Shown: positions 28,637 to 39,522, counted from the stretch's first letter. The stretch: DNA of 64,000 nucleotides from Lachancea dasiensis (GCA_900074725.1 LT598461.1:930001-994000), one strand, 5' to 3'. A program made the numbers and translations. The notes: a model not told the origin generated them from the letters alone.

Positions 28637-28642
28637 TTTTTT
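28637..28642 (+). terminator. RNA polymerase III terminator of tRNA-Ile
   Basis: Run of six T four bases past the discriminator base, within the trailer TTTATTTTTT that also follows the other two tRNA genes in this window. Confidence 0.85.
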
Positions 28643-28745
28643 GGAACCCTTCTCAAGAAGGTAGCTTGCGGTGACGCACGATCTATTACTCAAGGGACAT
28701 TAGGAGACAAATCATTACCTTGGCTACATAATTCATTTACCTACA

Positions 28746-30299
28746 TCACAAATCGTCAAATTTCTTTATGCCATGCTCCTGTTTCTGTAAGTTTTGTAGT
28801 TGTTTCGACGTCAGGGGCTTCTGCTTAACTTTGTGTCTCTTAGACGACTTCGCTGTGCCACTTTCCCCAGCTCCCCTCTTTTTTGAAGATGCTTCTTCTT
28901 CCGCTTCACTCTGGACAAGATCTTTGTCCAGCTCCTTGAGCAACTCTTCTTTACTCAAACCGACCAACTCCTCACCTCCACTGGGACTATGTTCGGAATC
29001 GGAACTGGAACCAGAACCAGTATCAGAGTTCGAGTCATTGTCGGCGCTTTCTGCATCAGACCCAAAATCAGAGCCCGAGTCGGATTGTGAAGCCATGCCA
29101 CCCTCTTCTGCGCTACTATCAGCCTTTTCAAGGTCATCCCCATTTTCTGTGAACTCCCAAATCTTCACCTTATCCATACCGCCTGACACTAAGCGATATT
29201 CATGGTCCAAGTCCACAAAAAGCACCTCGTCGATGTCGTTATGCTTTCTTATCTCGACAACTTTACTCGTCTTCACGTTCACCTTGTAAATTTGACCGTC
29301 CGAGCAACCAACCCACACGGAATCATCATCTTGTAATGTTGGTACTATACAGTCCAGACTCTCATTTTTTTTGACTTTGATCCGACTGATCTGGTCCACC
29401 AAATCGTTTTTTTTTGGTTTCCAAACGGTTAATATACCCTCGCCCATACCACACACCAGGGTGTCACCATTTTGGGGGTCTACGAATGTCCCGCATAAGA
29501 TTTCGTCTTCCTGATCGTCACTCAAACGAACCTTGCGCTTAGCATCAAGGTCGTCTAGCTGAATAAGATGGTCTGATTCGTTCGACTCTCGCGAATCCCA
29601 ATACGCCAGAGTAGTTTGTCCCAGAGAGATAAACTTATACATTGATTTGCCTGTGAATTGAAATATGTCATTAATTGCATCGCCAGAATGAATGTTGCTA
29701 ATGGTCGTTTTCACCTCCAAAGTATGGCTATCAAGGGCAACCACGTTTCCATTCTCATCTCCCAAAAGGAGTAGATTGTGGCTCGTGGACTTCACAATTT
29801 TGGTGTACTTAACACTGGTGTCGCTTGACACTTGGTGCTTTTTAACCACTCTGCCTGTTTCCGAGTTTGCTTTTTTCAACATACAATCAATCCCAATAGA
29901 ATATATGTGCGACCCATCAGCATCTAAGCACATGGCCCGTACACTACCTTTGTGTCTTTTGGTTTTCCATTGCAGTTTGAAACCTTTATTATCCGAACTG
30001 CCATCTTCTTTCGCGTCAACCGCCGTCCACAACTTCTTTCTCGTTTCGGACTTTTCCTTCTTGTTGTTTTGTTCTTCAGCAAGTAATGCAGCGTTCCGCT
30101 TCATGATGCTAGCTAAAACAACAGGGTCGTAGCTATGACACATAATTAGACCAGTGGCCTGCCCGCTGAATATCAGAGGCTTCTCAGGGTGACAGCATAG
30201 TGCAAATAATGGTTCCGGGAAATTAATTTCCAAAAGGGGACTGCTGTTAGAGACAAGACTGCTTAGGTCCTGATTACTCTTGACTTTCTTCTTTGCCAT
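28746..30299 (-). CDS. JIP5: WD-repeat ribosome biogenesis protein Jip5 (WDR55 family)
   Basis: Jip5 is a nucleolar WD40 protein needed for 60S subunit biogenesis. The 517-residue product (S. cerevisiae 492) starts MAKKKVKSNQDL; an upstream extension begins with GTG and is rejected. Family segments: CCHPEKPLIFSGQATG, WKTKRHKGSVRAMCLD, and LKKANSETGRVVKKH, followed by a seven-blade propeller to about residue 385. The tail is Ser/Asp/Glu-rich and then Lys-rich (KKRGAGESG, SSKRHKVKQKPLTSKQ), as in nucleolar proteins. It is followed on the same strand by NUT2, as YPR169W-YPR168W. Confidence 0.92.
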   Translation of the reverse strand: MAKKKVKSNQDLSSLVSNSSPLLEINFPEPLFALCCHPEKPLIFSGQATGLIMCHSYDPVVLASIMKRNAALLAEEQNNKKEKSETRKKLWTAVDAKEDGSSDNKGFKLQWKTKRHKGSVRAMCLDADGSHIYSIGIDCMLKKANSETGRVVKKHQVSSDTSVKYTKIVKSTSHNLLLLGDENGNVVALDSHTLEVKTTISNIHSGDAINDIFQFTGKSMYKFISLGQTTLAYWDSRESNESDHLIQLDDLDAKRKVRLSDDQEDEILCGTFVDPQNGDTLVCGMGEGILTVWKPKKNDLVDQISRIKVKKNESLDCIVPTLQDDDSVWVGCSDGQIYKVNVKTSKVVEIRKHNDIDEVLFVDLDHEYRLVSGGMDKVKIWEFTENGDDLEKADSSAEEGGMASQSDSGSDFGSDAESADNDSNSDTGSGSSSDSEHSPSGGEELVGLSKEELLKELDKDLVQSEAEEEASSKKRGAGESGTAKSSKRHKVKQKPLTSKQLQNLQKQEHGIKKFDDL

Positions 30300-30820
30300 G
30301 GCGGTATTAGCAAGTGGGAAGTTCAGTAGCCGGCTAGCTGTGGTTGCGATGAGCACCTATGTATGTGCTGTGCTAGTGTCGGTGGGCAGCTAAAAATTTC
30401 TTAAGAAACAACGCACGTGATGCGCAAGGAATACGTTCTGTCATTACCATACCAAAGGACCAGCCACTGGCCGCTTGGAGAATAAGAAGCAAGCCTTCCC
30501 TAAAGTGCCACCAATTCAAGTTCTTGAATCTTGCACTGAGTCACAAATGCACATCATTTTCTGTCTCGTTCTTGTTCCTCCCGCACCCAATACGGCAGGT
30601 TTTTACAGTCACCGCGTGAAGACCACGAGGAGTCGTTGATACAGCAACAGTGCAAAATCTATAGCCTTTGCATCAAAATGCCGCTGTTCTAAGATTGGGT
30701 TCGGCCACTAAGATGCAAGTCGACCATAAAACGGCATGCAACACACACCAGCCCTCCCACTCGATAAACAGCCACTTTTATTTTGACCCATACCAATAAC
30801 CTCCTATGCCTTAGTTCTTA
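30300..30820. other. JIP5 upstream region / NUT2 downstream region
   Basis: 521 bp with no supported gene. GTGATGC at 30416 and CTGA at 30536 have loose snoRNA-like spacing without a recognisable guide. ACACACACC near 30741 is only weakly Rap1-like. Confidence 0.4.
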
Positions 30821-31264
30821 TCATCTCTCTGTTCTATTCAATATATCCTTGACACTTGCTTCCATGTCTGGAAACTCCTCCACTATTTTGTGCGCTAGCT
30901 TGTCTCTTAGCTGTTTTACGCCATTCATCTTGGCACGTTGATATTGATTAGACCTTCTTATTGCTTCCACAAAATCTCTAGTGTACACATCGGGGTTCCT
31001 TCCATCTTCAATATACTGTAGCACTTCAATTGGGATCTGAAACAAGTTCAATTGTGAATCTGGATCATTGCTCTGCTTGTTTAACTTTCCTAGTCGATCT
31101 ACATTCCTCTTCAGGTTCGTCATCATTCCTTGCGCGGCTTCTGATGTCCCAGGGAAATCGTAAACTGAGACACCAAGCTCAACAAATGATTCGATGATGG
31201 CACCAATCTGTTGTTCGACCCCGGCTAGGTCATCGTGCATTTTGTTCAAGTCTAAAGCCACCAT
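30821..31264 (-). CDS. NUT2: Mediator middle-module subunit Nut2 (Med10)
   Basis: Med10 links activators to RNA polymerase II within the middle module, next to Med21, whose gene (SRB7) is also in this window. The 147-residue product (S. cerevisiae 157) carries [19 protein letters not shown], then [19 protein letters not shown] and [19 protein letters not shown], the most conserved Med10 block. The protein is mostly helical and forms a heterodimer. The start is the first ATG. Divergent from MET16, as in S. cerevisiae. Confidence 0.95.
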   Translation of the reverse strand: MVALDLNKMHDDLAGVEQQIGAIIESFVELGVSVYDFPGTSEAAQGMMTNLKRNVDRLGKLNKQSNDPDSQLNLFQIPIEVLQYIEDGRNPDVYTRDFVEAIRRSNQYQRAKMNGVKQLRDKLAHKIVEEFPDMEASVKDILNRTER

Positions 31265-31775
31265 CTCTCAAAAGCTGTCCAAACAACTAGACTTGCTGAT
31301 CGAACTTGGTACAATTCGTCCTGCTGTACCCTGGTTTAGCACAATGAAATCCTTTGATATACTTTATTTTTGAAATTGAAATGGCAATAAAGATATGAAC
31401 TACGAGCACAATTCTCGATAAAAACCCAGGCTCCCATTCAGAATGCCGAGAGAGCCACTTCTCACCAAGAAAATTTCAGAACAGTAGAATCCCCGAACCA
31501 TATGTGAGCTTCAGCTTTAGAAGCTAGTAGCGGGGGATGAAAGCGGCTAAGATGAGTAAATACCACCGGAGGAGGACTGACAAATACAATCTCACGTGCA
31601 GAAACAACATCAGTTTTGGTGTTCGCTATTCACTATGGCTGGGCAGAAATGTTGACCACTTAGTAAGAATTTGTCGATCGTAAATGTATCTCTTTCTCTA
31701 CAATATATCGAACCTTCAATCTGTCTTAAAGCTCCCATTCACAATCTCTCTTTTCCAGTCGCCGATTCCAACAGT
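31265..31775. other. Divergent promoter region of NUT2 and MET16
   Basis: 511 bp. Holds the Cbf1-type site listed separately. A frame open upstream of MET16 from 31671 has no ATG that fits the family and is treated as leader. Confidence 0.5.
31592..31598 (+). promoter_or_regulatory. Cbf1-type site TCACGTG upstream of MET16
   Basis: TCACGTG 178 bp before the MET16 ATG. MET16 in S. cerevisiae is a classic target of the Cbf1-Met4-Met28 complex acting on this element during sulfur limitation, so the same control is likely here. No clear Met31/32 site was found. Confidence 0.65.
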
Positions 31776-32570
31776 ATGACCCAGTACAAGCTAAACAACG
31801 ACATAGTTGTTACCCAGGTCCAGATAGACCACTGGAATGCAGCACTGTCTCAAATGCCGTCGCCCCAGGACATTTTGAAGTGGGCAATTACAACGTTTCC
31901 ACACCTCTTTCAAACCACTGCTTTCGGACTCACAGGATTGGCCACGATAGACATGCTTTCGAAAATCCAAGAAGACCACATAACCCCTCTCATTTTCATC
32001 GACACACTGCACCACTTTCCACAGTCATTAGAACTTCTTCGAAAGGTAGAAGATCGTTATTATACCCCTCACAACCAAAGCATCCATATATTCAAGCCTG
32101 AGGGCCTCCAAAGTGAGGCCGAATTTGCCGCAAAGCATGGGGACTTTCTATGGGAGCGTGATGATAACCAATATGACTACCTGGTAAAAGCAGAGCCTGC
32201 CCATCGGGCTTACAATGAGCTTGGGGTGACGGCGGTTTTTACGGGGCGTCGTAAATCCCAAGGTGGTGGTCGTTCGGATTTAAAGTTTATTGAGGTGGAC
32301 GAGGTCAATGGGATCGTCAAGATCAATCCTCTGGCGGACTGGGATTTCAAGCAGGTGAGGGCCTATATTGACGAGAACCAAGTACCTTACAATGAACTAC
32401 TCGACTTGGGATATAAGTCAATTGGCGATTACCACTCCACAGTGCCAGTCGCAGACGGCGAAGACGAGAGAGCCGGAAGATGGAAGGGTAAAACGAAGAC
32501 TGAGTGTGGAATTCACGAGACAAGTCGTTTTGCTCAGTTTTTACAGAACAATAACGAACTAAAAAGCTGA
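31776..32570 (+). CDS. MET16: PAPS reductase Met16
   Basis: Reduces 3'-phosphoadenylyl sulfate to sulfite using thioredoxin in sulfate assimilation to methionine and cysteine. The 264-residue product (S. cerevisiae 261) starts MTQYKLNNDIVVTQ. It shows FPHLFQTTAFGLTGLATIDM, IDTLHHFPQSLELL (PP-loop fold substrate region), FTGRRKSQGGGRSDL, and the C-terminal catalytic motif ECGIHETSRF with the single active Cys. The 35 codons that could be read upstream lack family similarity. Neighbours NUT2 and MRP2 match YPR168W and YPR166C. Confidence 0.96.
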   Translation: MTQYKLNNDIVVTQVQIDHWNAALSQMPSPQDILKWAITTFPHLFQTTAFGLTGLATIDMLSKIQEDHITPLIFIDTLHHFPQSLELLRKVEDRYYTPHNQSIHIFKPEGLQSEAEFAAKHGDFLWERDDNQYDYLVKAEPAHRAYNELGVTAVFTGRRKSQGGGRSDLKFIEVDEVNGIVKINPLADWDFKQVRAYIDENQVPYNELLDLGYKSIGDYHSTVPVADGEDERAGRWKGKTKTECGIHETSRFAQFLQNNNELKS

Positions 32571-32814
32571 AGCACAGAATCCTCTCATGGCATTCAAAAC
32601 AAGGAATTTCTTACAGAAGAAATAGTATAGTAATTTAACCCAGATCAGCCTGCAAATACTGTTAATAATATGTGGTATGGCCATCAAACTAGTTTTTATT
32701 TAAGATTATGATATCACCTTGTACTAATGATCAAGTTATCAAAATTTTTAGTTTGATTAAGTCAAGAGCGTGTAGAAAGAACAGTTGTGCAACCCAAACA
32801 CAATATTCTACACC

Positions 32815-33162
32815 ATGGGTAACTTTAGATTTCCAGTCAAAGTCAAGCTTCCATCCACTTTTCTCAATGCAAGAGTTATACGGGATAACTTCAAGAGACA
32901 GCAGGTAGCTGAACATGAGATCACCACCAAGGCTCTTAAATACATTGCGAGAAATACTACTTTGCCACCCAGAGCTAGATTGGAGGCCCAATTGCGTTTG
33001 AGTGTAATGCCAAACTATACTAGAATGACTCAGGTGAGAAACAGATGCGTTGAAACAGGCCACGCTAGAGCTGTGCTCAGTGACTTTAGACTATGCAGAA
33101 CACAATTTAGAGAAAAGGCAAAAAGTGGAGAACTACCCGGCGTAAAGAAGGGTGTGTGGTAG
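32815..33162 (+). CDS. MRP2: Mitochondrial ribosomal protein Mrp2 (uS14m)
   Basis: Homologue of bacterial S14 in the mitochondrial 37S subunit. The 115-residue product is exactly the S. cerevisiae length and starts [13 protein letters not shown]. Later segments are [34 protein letters not shown] and the end PGVKKGVW. Ten further codons upstream are open but lack an ATG. Like the S. cerevisiae protein it has no cleavable presequence that I can see. The MRP2-TFB1 boundary is a synteny junction. Confidence 0.96.
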   Translation: MGNFRFPVKVKLPSTFLNARVIRDNFKRQQVAEHEITTKALKYIARNTTLPPRARLEAQLRLSVMPNYTRMTQVRNRCVETGHARAVLSDFRLCRTQFREKAKSGELPGVKKGVW

Positions 33163-33403
33163 CGACTGTTTGAATTTAGCATTTGGCATAGGGGTTTCAT
33201 GTATATATACAATATAGTAAAACGTCGATAAAAGAACCTGAAAGCGACCAACGACGGCAAACGCAGGAAGTAGGCATGTAGTTGGCGTTCCTGTGATACT
33301 CATCATTCAACTTATACTTGAATTGGCTTGCCATACTTACAGGTAATAATAGTAAGATTTAAATATTTTCATTGCCTCCGAGCCGAATATACAACTAACT
33401 TCC

Positions 33404-35251
33404 TCACGCTGCCTTCCTTGCTCGAAATGACTCCGCGTCCGAAACGGCCGTTTCGTATTTTTCGATTGCAAAATTCAGAGAGTCTAGGGCAGATTTTAAA
33501 TATGCTCTGCAATTGTTGACCAATCCATCCCGCTCTGCATTCTCGTCGTTCCCTACTTCATCTAAAAGTTTCGTTATTCTGTCCAAACATTTCTTCAAAT
33601 GTATGTACAGCTTCCTTACGGTTGGAGCTTGGCGAATTTCACCACTTTGAAAAAGAATGTAGAAATGTTTTAGAAACTCACAACAAGTTCCATGCAATAT
33701 CCTGCTGGTCTCTAGGAGTTCCGGTGGCAGCGGCGAGTTCACCTCCCTAATGGATTCCGTTGAAGATAAGCCAACAGTAGCTCCGACAACAGCACTCAGG
33801 TCGGTATTTTTAGCTTGCTTAGCATTAATCTTAACTGCCCGAATCACATTCTGGTTAACGGTATTGTTAAATTTCTTGTCATCATTCGTAACTTGAGTCA
33901 AGTCAATAGACTTTGTTAGACCCTCAAGTAGAAGATCCACTTGATGTTGAGCGGCTTGAGGTCCTACGACTGACTTAGCATCGCCATTCACGCTAACGGG
34001 AAGGGTTTTGCTTGATGCCATTCGTTGCTTGACTTTAATCTCAAGATAGTTTGCTTCTTGTGCTTCAGCCAAGTCGGTAAACAGCAACTCTTCTCGTTCC
34101 TGCTTATCCACGTCTTCTGAGAGCAGGCTGGCTCTCGAATACTCGTTTTCCAAGGATTGAATCATCTTTTGACTCAAACGATTCATCCCCTTCAAAATAT
34201 CCACTACTCCGTCACTATTGCCGTTGGGATCCACCCCTGCCATCATAGTGAAATCAGGCCTGTTTCCCTTTCGTGCTGGATCATCTTGATCATTACCTTC
34301 CAAGTCCAATAGTTTCTTTACTGGGTGTTGCAAACGCGTATCATCTTTTCTATCGAACTCTTGGTCAAGCGTGAGGTAACGATCTATAATCATATCACCA
34401 CGGTCGCTTTGCATAATCCGTTCACCTCTGAGCTTTCGAAATAACTTGGATGAAAAAAATCTGGCCCAAAACTCTTGCTCTTTGAAGTTTTTAGGAACAC
34501 TATCGTCATAGGCCTTTTTCACAATGGGGTATGTCTGAAAAATGGTTAAGATCTTTTCTCGCGACACGCTAACATTCACCTTGTTATCTGAAGAGGCCAC
34601 GGGCTTAATAGTAGAGAGTACATTATATGGGCCTGTCCTTTGAGATGTGGTAAGAGCAAAAGCCCGTAATAGAGGAACCCTTGTCGACCAAAACTCATCA
34701 GACGGGAGACCCGAGTAAATGACGGCATCTTGGAATGTCTTCATGAGACTTTTATTGTCCTTCAGTAATGATTGCTGCAGCTTTAGATTGGTGAGTAGCT
34801 TTTCGCGAGATAAAGAATCATCCAAAGTCAATGTATTGATTAAAGGAGCTGTATCTGCAGGAGAAGGTGCTAAGCTACTTTCCTTACGCCGCTTTTCTTC
34901 ATACGCCTCTTGATCTTTGTAGCGGGCTATAATAAGCTGTAAAGTTTCTTTTATGTTGTCCATAACAGTGCGATTATTGAAGGAGAAGACGTGACTTGGA
35001 ACCATTGGCTTGATTTCGTTTCCTTCGCTGTCCTTGCGCTTCTTCGATTCATCCATCTTTTCTATGAGCCGCAGCATCATTTTCTCACTAGAAGCCGGTG
35101 TCGCTTGCAGTTTATCAATCATGCTCAAAACAACCTTATGACTTTTGTCACCATCAGTGGAGCGCCATAAGAGATTGGCAGGAGATGCATCTTCGTCAAC
35201 ATTCAGGATGCCCGAAACTTTTTTGAATATTGCTGCGCCTGAGTGCGACAT
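33404..35251 (-). CDS. TFB1: TFIIH core subunit Tfb1 (p62)
   Basis: Tfb1 is a structural subunit of TFIIH, needed for transcription initiation and nucleotide excision repair; its N-terminal PH domain binds activators and TFIIE. The 615-residue product (S. cerevisiae 642) opens MSHSGAAIFKKVSGIL with PH-domain features (residues 1-115, including FSFNNRTVMDNIKETLQ). Two BSD domains follow: around 150-205 (SDEFWSTRVPLLRAFA) and 225-285 (FKEQEFWARFFSSKLFRKL). Then DRGDMIIDRYLTLDQEFDR and a helical C-terminus. Divergent from SSZ1, as in the ancestral order of YDR311W and YHR064C. Confidence 0.97.
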   Translation of the reverse strand: MSHSGAAIFKKVSGILNVDEDASPANLLWRSTDGDKSHKVVLSMIDKLQATPASSEKMMLRLIEKMDESKKRKDSEGNEIKPMVPSHVFSFNNRTVMDNIKETLQLIIARYKDQEAYEEKRRKESSLAPSPADTAPLINTLTLDDSLSREKLLTNLKLQQSLLKDNKSLMKTFQDAVIYSGLPSDEFWSTRVPLLRAFALTTSQRTGPYNVLSTIKPVASSDNKVNVSVSREKILTIFQTYPIVKKAYDDSVPKNFKEQEFWARFFSSKLFRKLRGERIMQSDRGDMIIDRYLTLDQEFDRKDDTRLQHPVKKLLDLEGNDQDDPARKGNRPDFTMMAGVDPNGNSDGVVDILKGMNRLSQKMIQSLENEYSRASLLSEDVDKQEREELLFTDLAEAQEANYLEIKVKQRMASSKTLPVSVNGDAKSVVGPQAAQHQVDLLLEGLTKSIDLTQVTNDDKKFNNTVNQNVIRAVKINAKQAKNTDLSAVVGATVGLSSTESIREVNSPLPPELLETSRILHGTCCEFLKHFYILFQSGEIRQAPTVRKLYIHLKKCLDRITKLLDEVGNDENAERDGLVNNCRAYLKSALDSLNFAIEKYETAVSDAESFRARKAA

Positions 35252-35718
35252 ATGTGGAGTGGATTCGAATATGAAAAGGTAACGTAACGATCAGATACCA
35301 ATAAGTGACTTCCAACTCAATTTGACCGCACGCTAGCTAGCTTCAATTTTGATAGTACAAGGTTGAAGTAAAGGTCAATGCAGAAAGACGTGAAAAGCAG
35401 GTTAAGGAGCTCTGCAAAGTAAGGTTAACTAAACTATAGCTACTAGTAGCCAGACTAAAGTTTGAAATGAAAGCTCTAATCCAGTGGAAGTAATTGACGC
35501 TATCAGATTAACACATCCTGTATAATGAATATATTTTGATTTCGATTACTTAATATCATGAGTACTTTGGAAATACTTTCGATAATCATTACAAACGACT
35601 GGTTACCTCTAATAAAAATTTTCAACCTCATCGAGCTAGAAGGATGAGCATTTCAAGACCACCATACAAGTATCTTTGTTAGTGGCTTTGTTATTATCAA
35701 GCAAGGTATTTTTTGATC
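35252..35718. other. Divergent promoter region of TFB1 and SSZ1
   Basis: 467 bp, AT-rich, no supported gene and no recognised element beyond AT-rich promoter sequence. Confidence 0.45.
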
Positions 35719-37329
35719 ATGTCTCCTATTGTTGGTATTGCCTTTGGTAACACCACATCTTCCATTGCTTACGTTAATCCAAAGAACGATGTGGATGTGA
35801 TTGCAAACCCTGACGGTGAGCGGACCATCCCTTCCGTGTTGTCCTACGTTGGAGAGGACGAATACCATGGTGGACAGGCTCTTCAACAAATTGTGAGAAA
35901 TCCAAAGAACACTATTGTCAACTTTCGTGACTTTTTAGGTCTATCGTATTCCGAGTGCGATTTGTCTAAGTGCACCACGGGTGCCCCCGTCGTTGAAATT
36001 GGAGGCAAAGCCGGTTTTGTCGTTACAAGAGCTGACGGCAGACAAGAACAACTTACTGTTGACGAGGTTGTGTCGAGGCACTTGAACCAGCTGAAACGTG
36101 CCGCCGAAGACTACATCGGCCAAGAGCTATCAGAGACCGTCATCAGCGTGCCAACCAACTTCACCGATGCTCAGAAAGACGCTTTGCGCGCTTGCGCCAA
36201 GAAAATCGGTCTGAACATCATCCAGCTTATCAATGAGCCTTCGGCGGCTTTACTTGCACACACCGAAGCTTTTCCTTTCAAAGACGACTGCAACGTGGTG
36301 GTGGCTGACTTTGGTGGTGTCAGATCTGACGCCGCTGTCATTGCCATTCGTAATGGTATCTTTACTTTATTAGCTACTTCTCACGACTCTAAACTTGGTG
36401 GAGACAGCCTGGATGCCGAACTCGTGGAGTTCTACGCCAAGGACTTCGAAAAAAAGACTAAGTCCAACCCCAGAACCAATGCCAAATCCATGGCCAAGCT
36501 AAGAGCTAATGCCGAGCTCACTAAGAAAACTCTATCCAACGTGACTACTGCCACCATCTCTATCGATTCTCTAGCCGATGGCTTCGATTACCACACATCA
36601 ATCAACAGACTGAGATATGAACTCGTTGCCAATAAGGTCCTAAGCAAGTTCGCTCAATTCATTGAAGGTGTTATCGCCAAGGCAGAGTTAGATCCCCTAG
36701 ACATCAATGGTGTTGTGCTTTGTGGTGGTTCCTCATTCACACCAAAATTAAGCTCCAACTTGGAATACCTGCTTCCAGAGTCGGTCGCCATCTTGGGCCC
36801 ACAATCTAAAGAAGCTTCTAACAATCCCAACGAGCTTTTGGCCTGTGGTGCTGCGTTACAAGCCCAATTATTGTCTAATTACGATGCAGATGAGCTGGCT
36901 CAAGCTTTGGAACCAGTTGTCATCAACACTCAACACATTAAGAAGGCCATTGGTCTAGTTGACGCTGAGGGTAACTTCGTGCCAGTGTTGCTACCTGAAA
37001 CTTCCTTTCCAGTCAAGAAGAATCTGACACTCAAGAATGCTAAGGGCGACTTTCTTGTTGGTGTCTACGAAGGGGACCACCACATCAAGGAAACTGTTGC
37101 TGAACCCGCTGCCAAGGAGGCTGACGATGACGAAAGCGATTGGTCTGACGAAGACGATGAGCCCGAAATTCTCAGAGAGAAGCTTTATACTTTGGGCACC
37201 AAACTCATGGAGCTTGGTGTGAAGGGAGCCCAGGGTTTGGAAATCTCTTTCAACCTGAACGGCGCTGGTGCACTAAGAGTTACTGCTCGCGACCTCAAGA
37301 CTGGACAAATTGTCAAAGGCGATTTGTAA
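35719..37329 (+). CDS. SSZ1: Ribosome-associated atypical Hsp70 Ssz1
   Basis: Ssz1 forms the ribosome-associated complex with the J-protein Zuo1 and stimulates Ssb at the tunnel exit. The 536-residue product (S. cerevisiae 538) starts MSPIVGIAFGNTTSSIAYV; two codons upstream begin with TTG. It has an Hsp70 ATPase domain (to about 390; FTDAQKDALRACAKKIGL, INEPSAALLAH, VVADFGGVRSDAAV) and a short beta-only substrate domain with no helical lid, typical of Ssz1. An acidic loop (DDDESDWSDEDDE) interrupts the C-terminal part. Codons are biased (TTG, GCC, AAG), as expected for an abundant protein. Confidence 0.96.
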   Translation: MSPIVGIAFGNTTSSIAYVNPKNDVDVIANPDGERTIPSVLSYVGEDEYHGGQALQQIVRNPKNTIVNFRDFLGLSYSECDLSKCTTGAPVVEIGGKAGFVVTRADGRQEQLTVDEVVSRHLNQLKRAAEDYIGQELSETVISVPTNFTDAQKDALRACAKKIGLNIIQLINEPSAALLAHTEAFPFKDDCNVVVADFGGVRSDAAVIAIRNGIFTLLATSHDSKLGGDSLDAELVEFYAKDFEKKTKSNPRTNAKSMAKLRANAELTKKTLSNVTTATISIDSLADGFDYHTSINRLRYELVANKVLSKFAQFIEGVIAKAELDPLDINGVVLCGGSSFTPKLSSNLEYLLPESVAILGPQSKEASNNPNELLACGAALQAQLLSNYDADELAQALEPVVINTQHIKKAIGLVDAEGNFVPVLLPETSFPVKKNLTLKNAKGDFLVGVYEGDHHIKETVAEPAAKEADDDESDWSDEDDEPEILREKLYTLGTKLMELGVKGAQGLEISFNLNGAGALRVTARDLKTGQIVKGDL

Positions 37330-37479
37330 GCGAAGCACACTGGAGATTATATAGAGTTTGTTTGAGAATTAGAGACAGACGAAAAATTTTGTTAAATACG
37401 GCATAATAGAAACACACTTACCGCACCGCACTAATTCACATACGTGCTGAATAAATCTGTGCGATTAATATCAAAAAGG

Positions 37480-38607
37480 ATGGCAGCTACACAACCTAGG
37501 GTATGCATTTTGGGATTTGGATCTATTGGAGTACTGCTGGCGTCTCATTTGCAACAAAATGCCCAGGTCACCGTTATACCGCTCTTAAGATCTGAAAAAC
37601 GGCTGGAAGATTTAATCGCTCATCGAAAAACTGCTAACGTCAAATCTCTATTCTTAGATCAACAACCAATCCGCGAGACAATTTTCGATGCTGCCACATG
37701 TCCAGAACTGATTCCCAATGATTGGAAGATCGACAACTTGATCATTACCACAAAAACGTATCAGACTAAAGATGCCTTGAAGCCTTATATGAAATATTTG
37801 CATCCTCGCACCAACATAATGCTTGTCCAGAATGGCCTGGGAGTCTTTGAAGTGCTCAATGAAGAGATATTCGTGGAGTGGAAGCCCAACTTATTTCAAG
37901 GTGTTATATCACACGGTATCTTCAACACAGGCGGCTTTTCCTTTAGTCATGCCGGTTTCGGAAACCTCAAGGTTGCTAGACTCCCTAGTCAAGATCCAGG
38001 AAGTATTGTACAGTCCAACCAACTTATCTCCTCTGACCGCTCGGGAAATGAACTGATCAGAATTATGAACGACTCTAACTTTGCGGCAGGCTTAGATGTG
38101 CAGCATTTGACCTACCAGGAAATGTTGCTGGGACAGCTAGAAAAGCTCATCGTCAATTGCTGCATGAACTCAGTAACTTCAATCGTTGACTGTATCAACG
38201 GCGAACTCAGAGACATCGGCGCCCCGATTTTCGATGCTATCATTTCAGAGTCACTTACTGTGCTGCAGACTGCTTATAAACCGCTCTTTGATTACAAGCC
38301 CAGTAGTAGGGACTTTCCGTCTCTTGACGTTTTGGGGGTTTTGGATCGTAAAAGGCTCTTAGCATTCGTCTTGAATATTGGTTGCGTGGTCAATGGAAGT
38401 AACAGTACATCCATGCGACAAGATGTGGTGAATTTGAGAGACACTGAAATCGAATACATCAATGGATACATTGTCAGGCTATGTGACAAACTGGCGTTGG
38501 GTAGAGAGTCTTGTAAGACTAACGAGACTATCGAAACTCTAGTGAAATTGCGGCTTGGACTAAATAGATATCGCGATGAGCATGGCGACAAAAGGGTAAA
38601 GCATTGA
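37480..38607 (+). CDS. PAN5: 2-dehydropantoate 2-reductase Pan5
   Basis: NADPH-dependent reduction of ketopantoate to pantoate on the way to pantothenate and coenzyme A. The 375-residue product (S. cerevisiae 379) starts MAATQPRVCILGFGSIGVL with the nucleotide-binding GFGSIG at 12-17. Also seen: IITTKTYQTKDAL, LVQNGLGVFE, and the catalytic-domain segments LEKLIVNCCMNSVTSI with the conserved Lys. Twelve codons upstream begin with GTG and were dropped. Same strand as SSZ1, 150 bp downstream, as YHR064C-YHR063C. Confidence 0.93.
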   Translation: MAATQPRVCILGFGSIGVLLASHLQQNAQVTVIPLLRSEKRLEDLIAHRKTANVKSLFLDQQPIRETIFDAATCPELIPNDWKIDNLIITTKTYQTKDALKPYMKYLHPRTNIMLVQNGLGVFEVLNEEIFVEWKPNLFQGVISHGIFNTGGFSFSHAGFGNLKVARLPSQDPGSIVQSNQLISSDRSGNELIRIMNDSNFAAGLDVQHLTYQEMLLGQLEKLIVNCCMNSVTSIVDCINGELRDIGAPIFDAIISESLTVLQTAYKPLFDYKPSSRDFPSLDVLGVLDRKRLLAFVLNIGCVVNGSNSTSMRQDVVNLRDTEIEYINGYIVRLCDKLALGRESCKTNETIETLVKLRLGLNRYRDEHGDKRVKH

Positions 38608-39522
38608 AAGTACAAAAGAAAGCGCTTCTGGCTTAAGACGAGATTGGAACCTCTCTGCATTCGCTATCTGTGCTACTAAGCGTCCACCCCGCCATATTCC
38701 TGACGCCGGGTGCGCATGTACGTATTAAATGACTGGATTATAAGCTAGGGAATATACATGGCAGCCTTTCCATAGAGTAAGTAACCCATAAATTTAGCCG
38801 GCAAACTTCCTACTATCTTGAGCCAGGTGGACCGATGATATTAGAATACCTAGCTATCATATTGTGTTCCACCTCCGTTTTCTGTATGGCGTGGCCCGCT
38901 TTTTTTTTCACGCCCAGCGCCAGAAAAAAAAACCTAAATAACCAATCTTAGTCCCATCAACTTGAACACTTAACCATTATCGCTTTACAAGTTAAACCTT
39001 CCGCACAACTCGAGCCGCTCTATATTCGTTCGAACGTCATAAAAACTTACGTTATCGGCAGACCAAAATCTCCAGCTCGAAAAAAATCGCACTCTTTTCA
39101 AAGCGGCCATTGTGATTCTTCTCAACCAACAATCACTGGCCCCTTTCCAATATCGTCTTCGACAAAAGATCAGTGCTACCATTGTTATTCTCTGTATCAA
39201 CGTGTGGCAGATCAAATTTCGTTCGTGCGGTTCAAACAGAAGGCTCTGACTAAAAGTTCGTGAAGCGAGGACAGCGACAGCAAGATACCAAGGTGATCAT
39301 TTTTTATTTACGGCGTCTATCACACAAGAGTCTTGACACTACCACTTGAAGAAAGCCCTGACTTTCCTCTATCTGTCTAATCTTATCGTCCCACTCAAAA
39401 CATCGCAAAGATAGGTAAACAGGACCGGCCAAAACCATCCCCAGTGTGGCAGCGTACTTTTAAGTGAGAGGTCAAACCCAAAAAAAAATAAAAACATTCA
39501 ATACTGCCTGATAGTCCTTGCC
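38608..39522. other. SUM1 upstream region
   Basis: 915 bp with no supported gene. A run of nine T (about 38901-38909), poly-A tracts near 38923 and 39481, and several short frames without family features. The long leader or promoter suggests elaborate control of SUM1, but no specific site is recognised. Confidence 0.45.

Noticed and set aside
31671-31775. N-terminal extension of MET16
   Set aside because: The extension has no similarity to the family, while MTQYKLNNDI at 31776 aligns with the known start.
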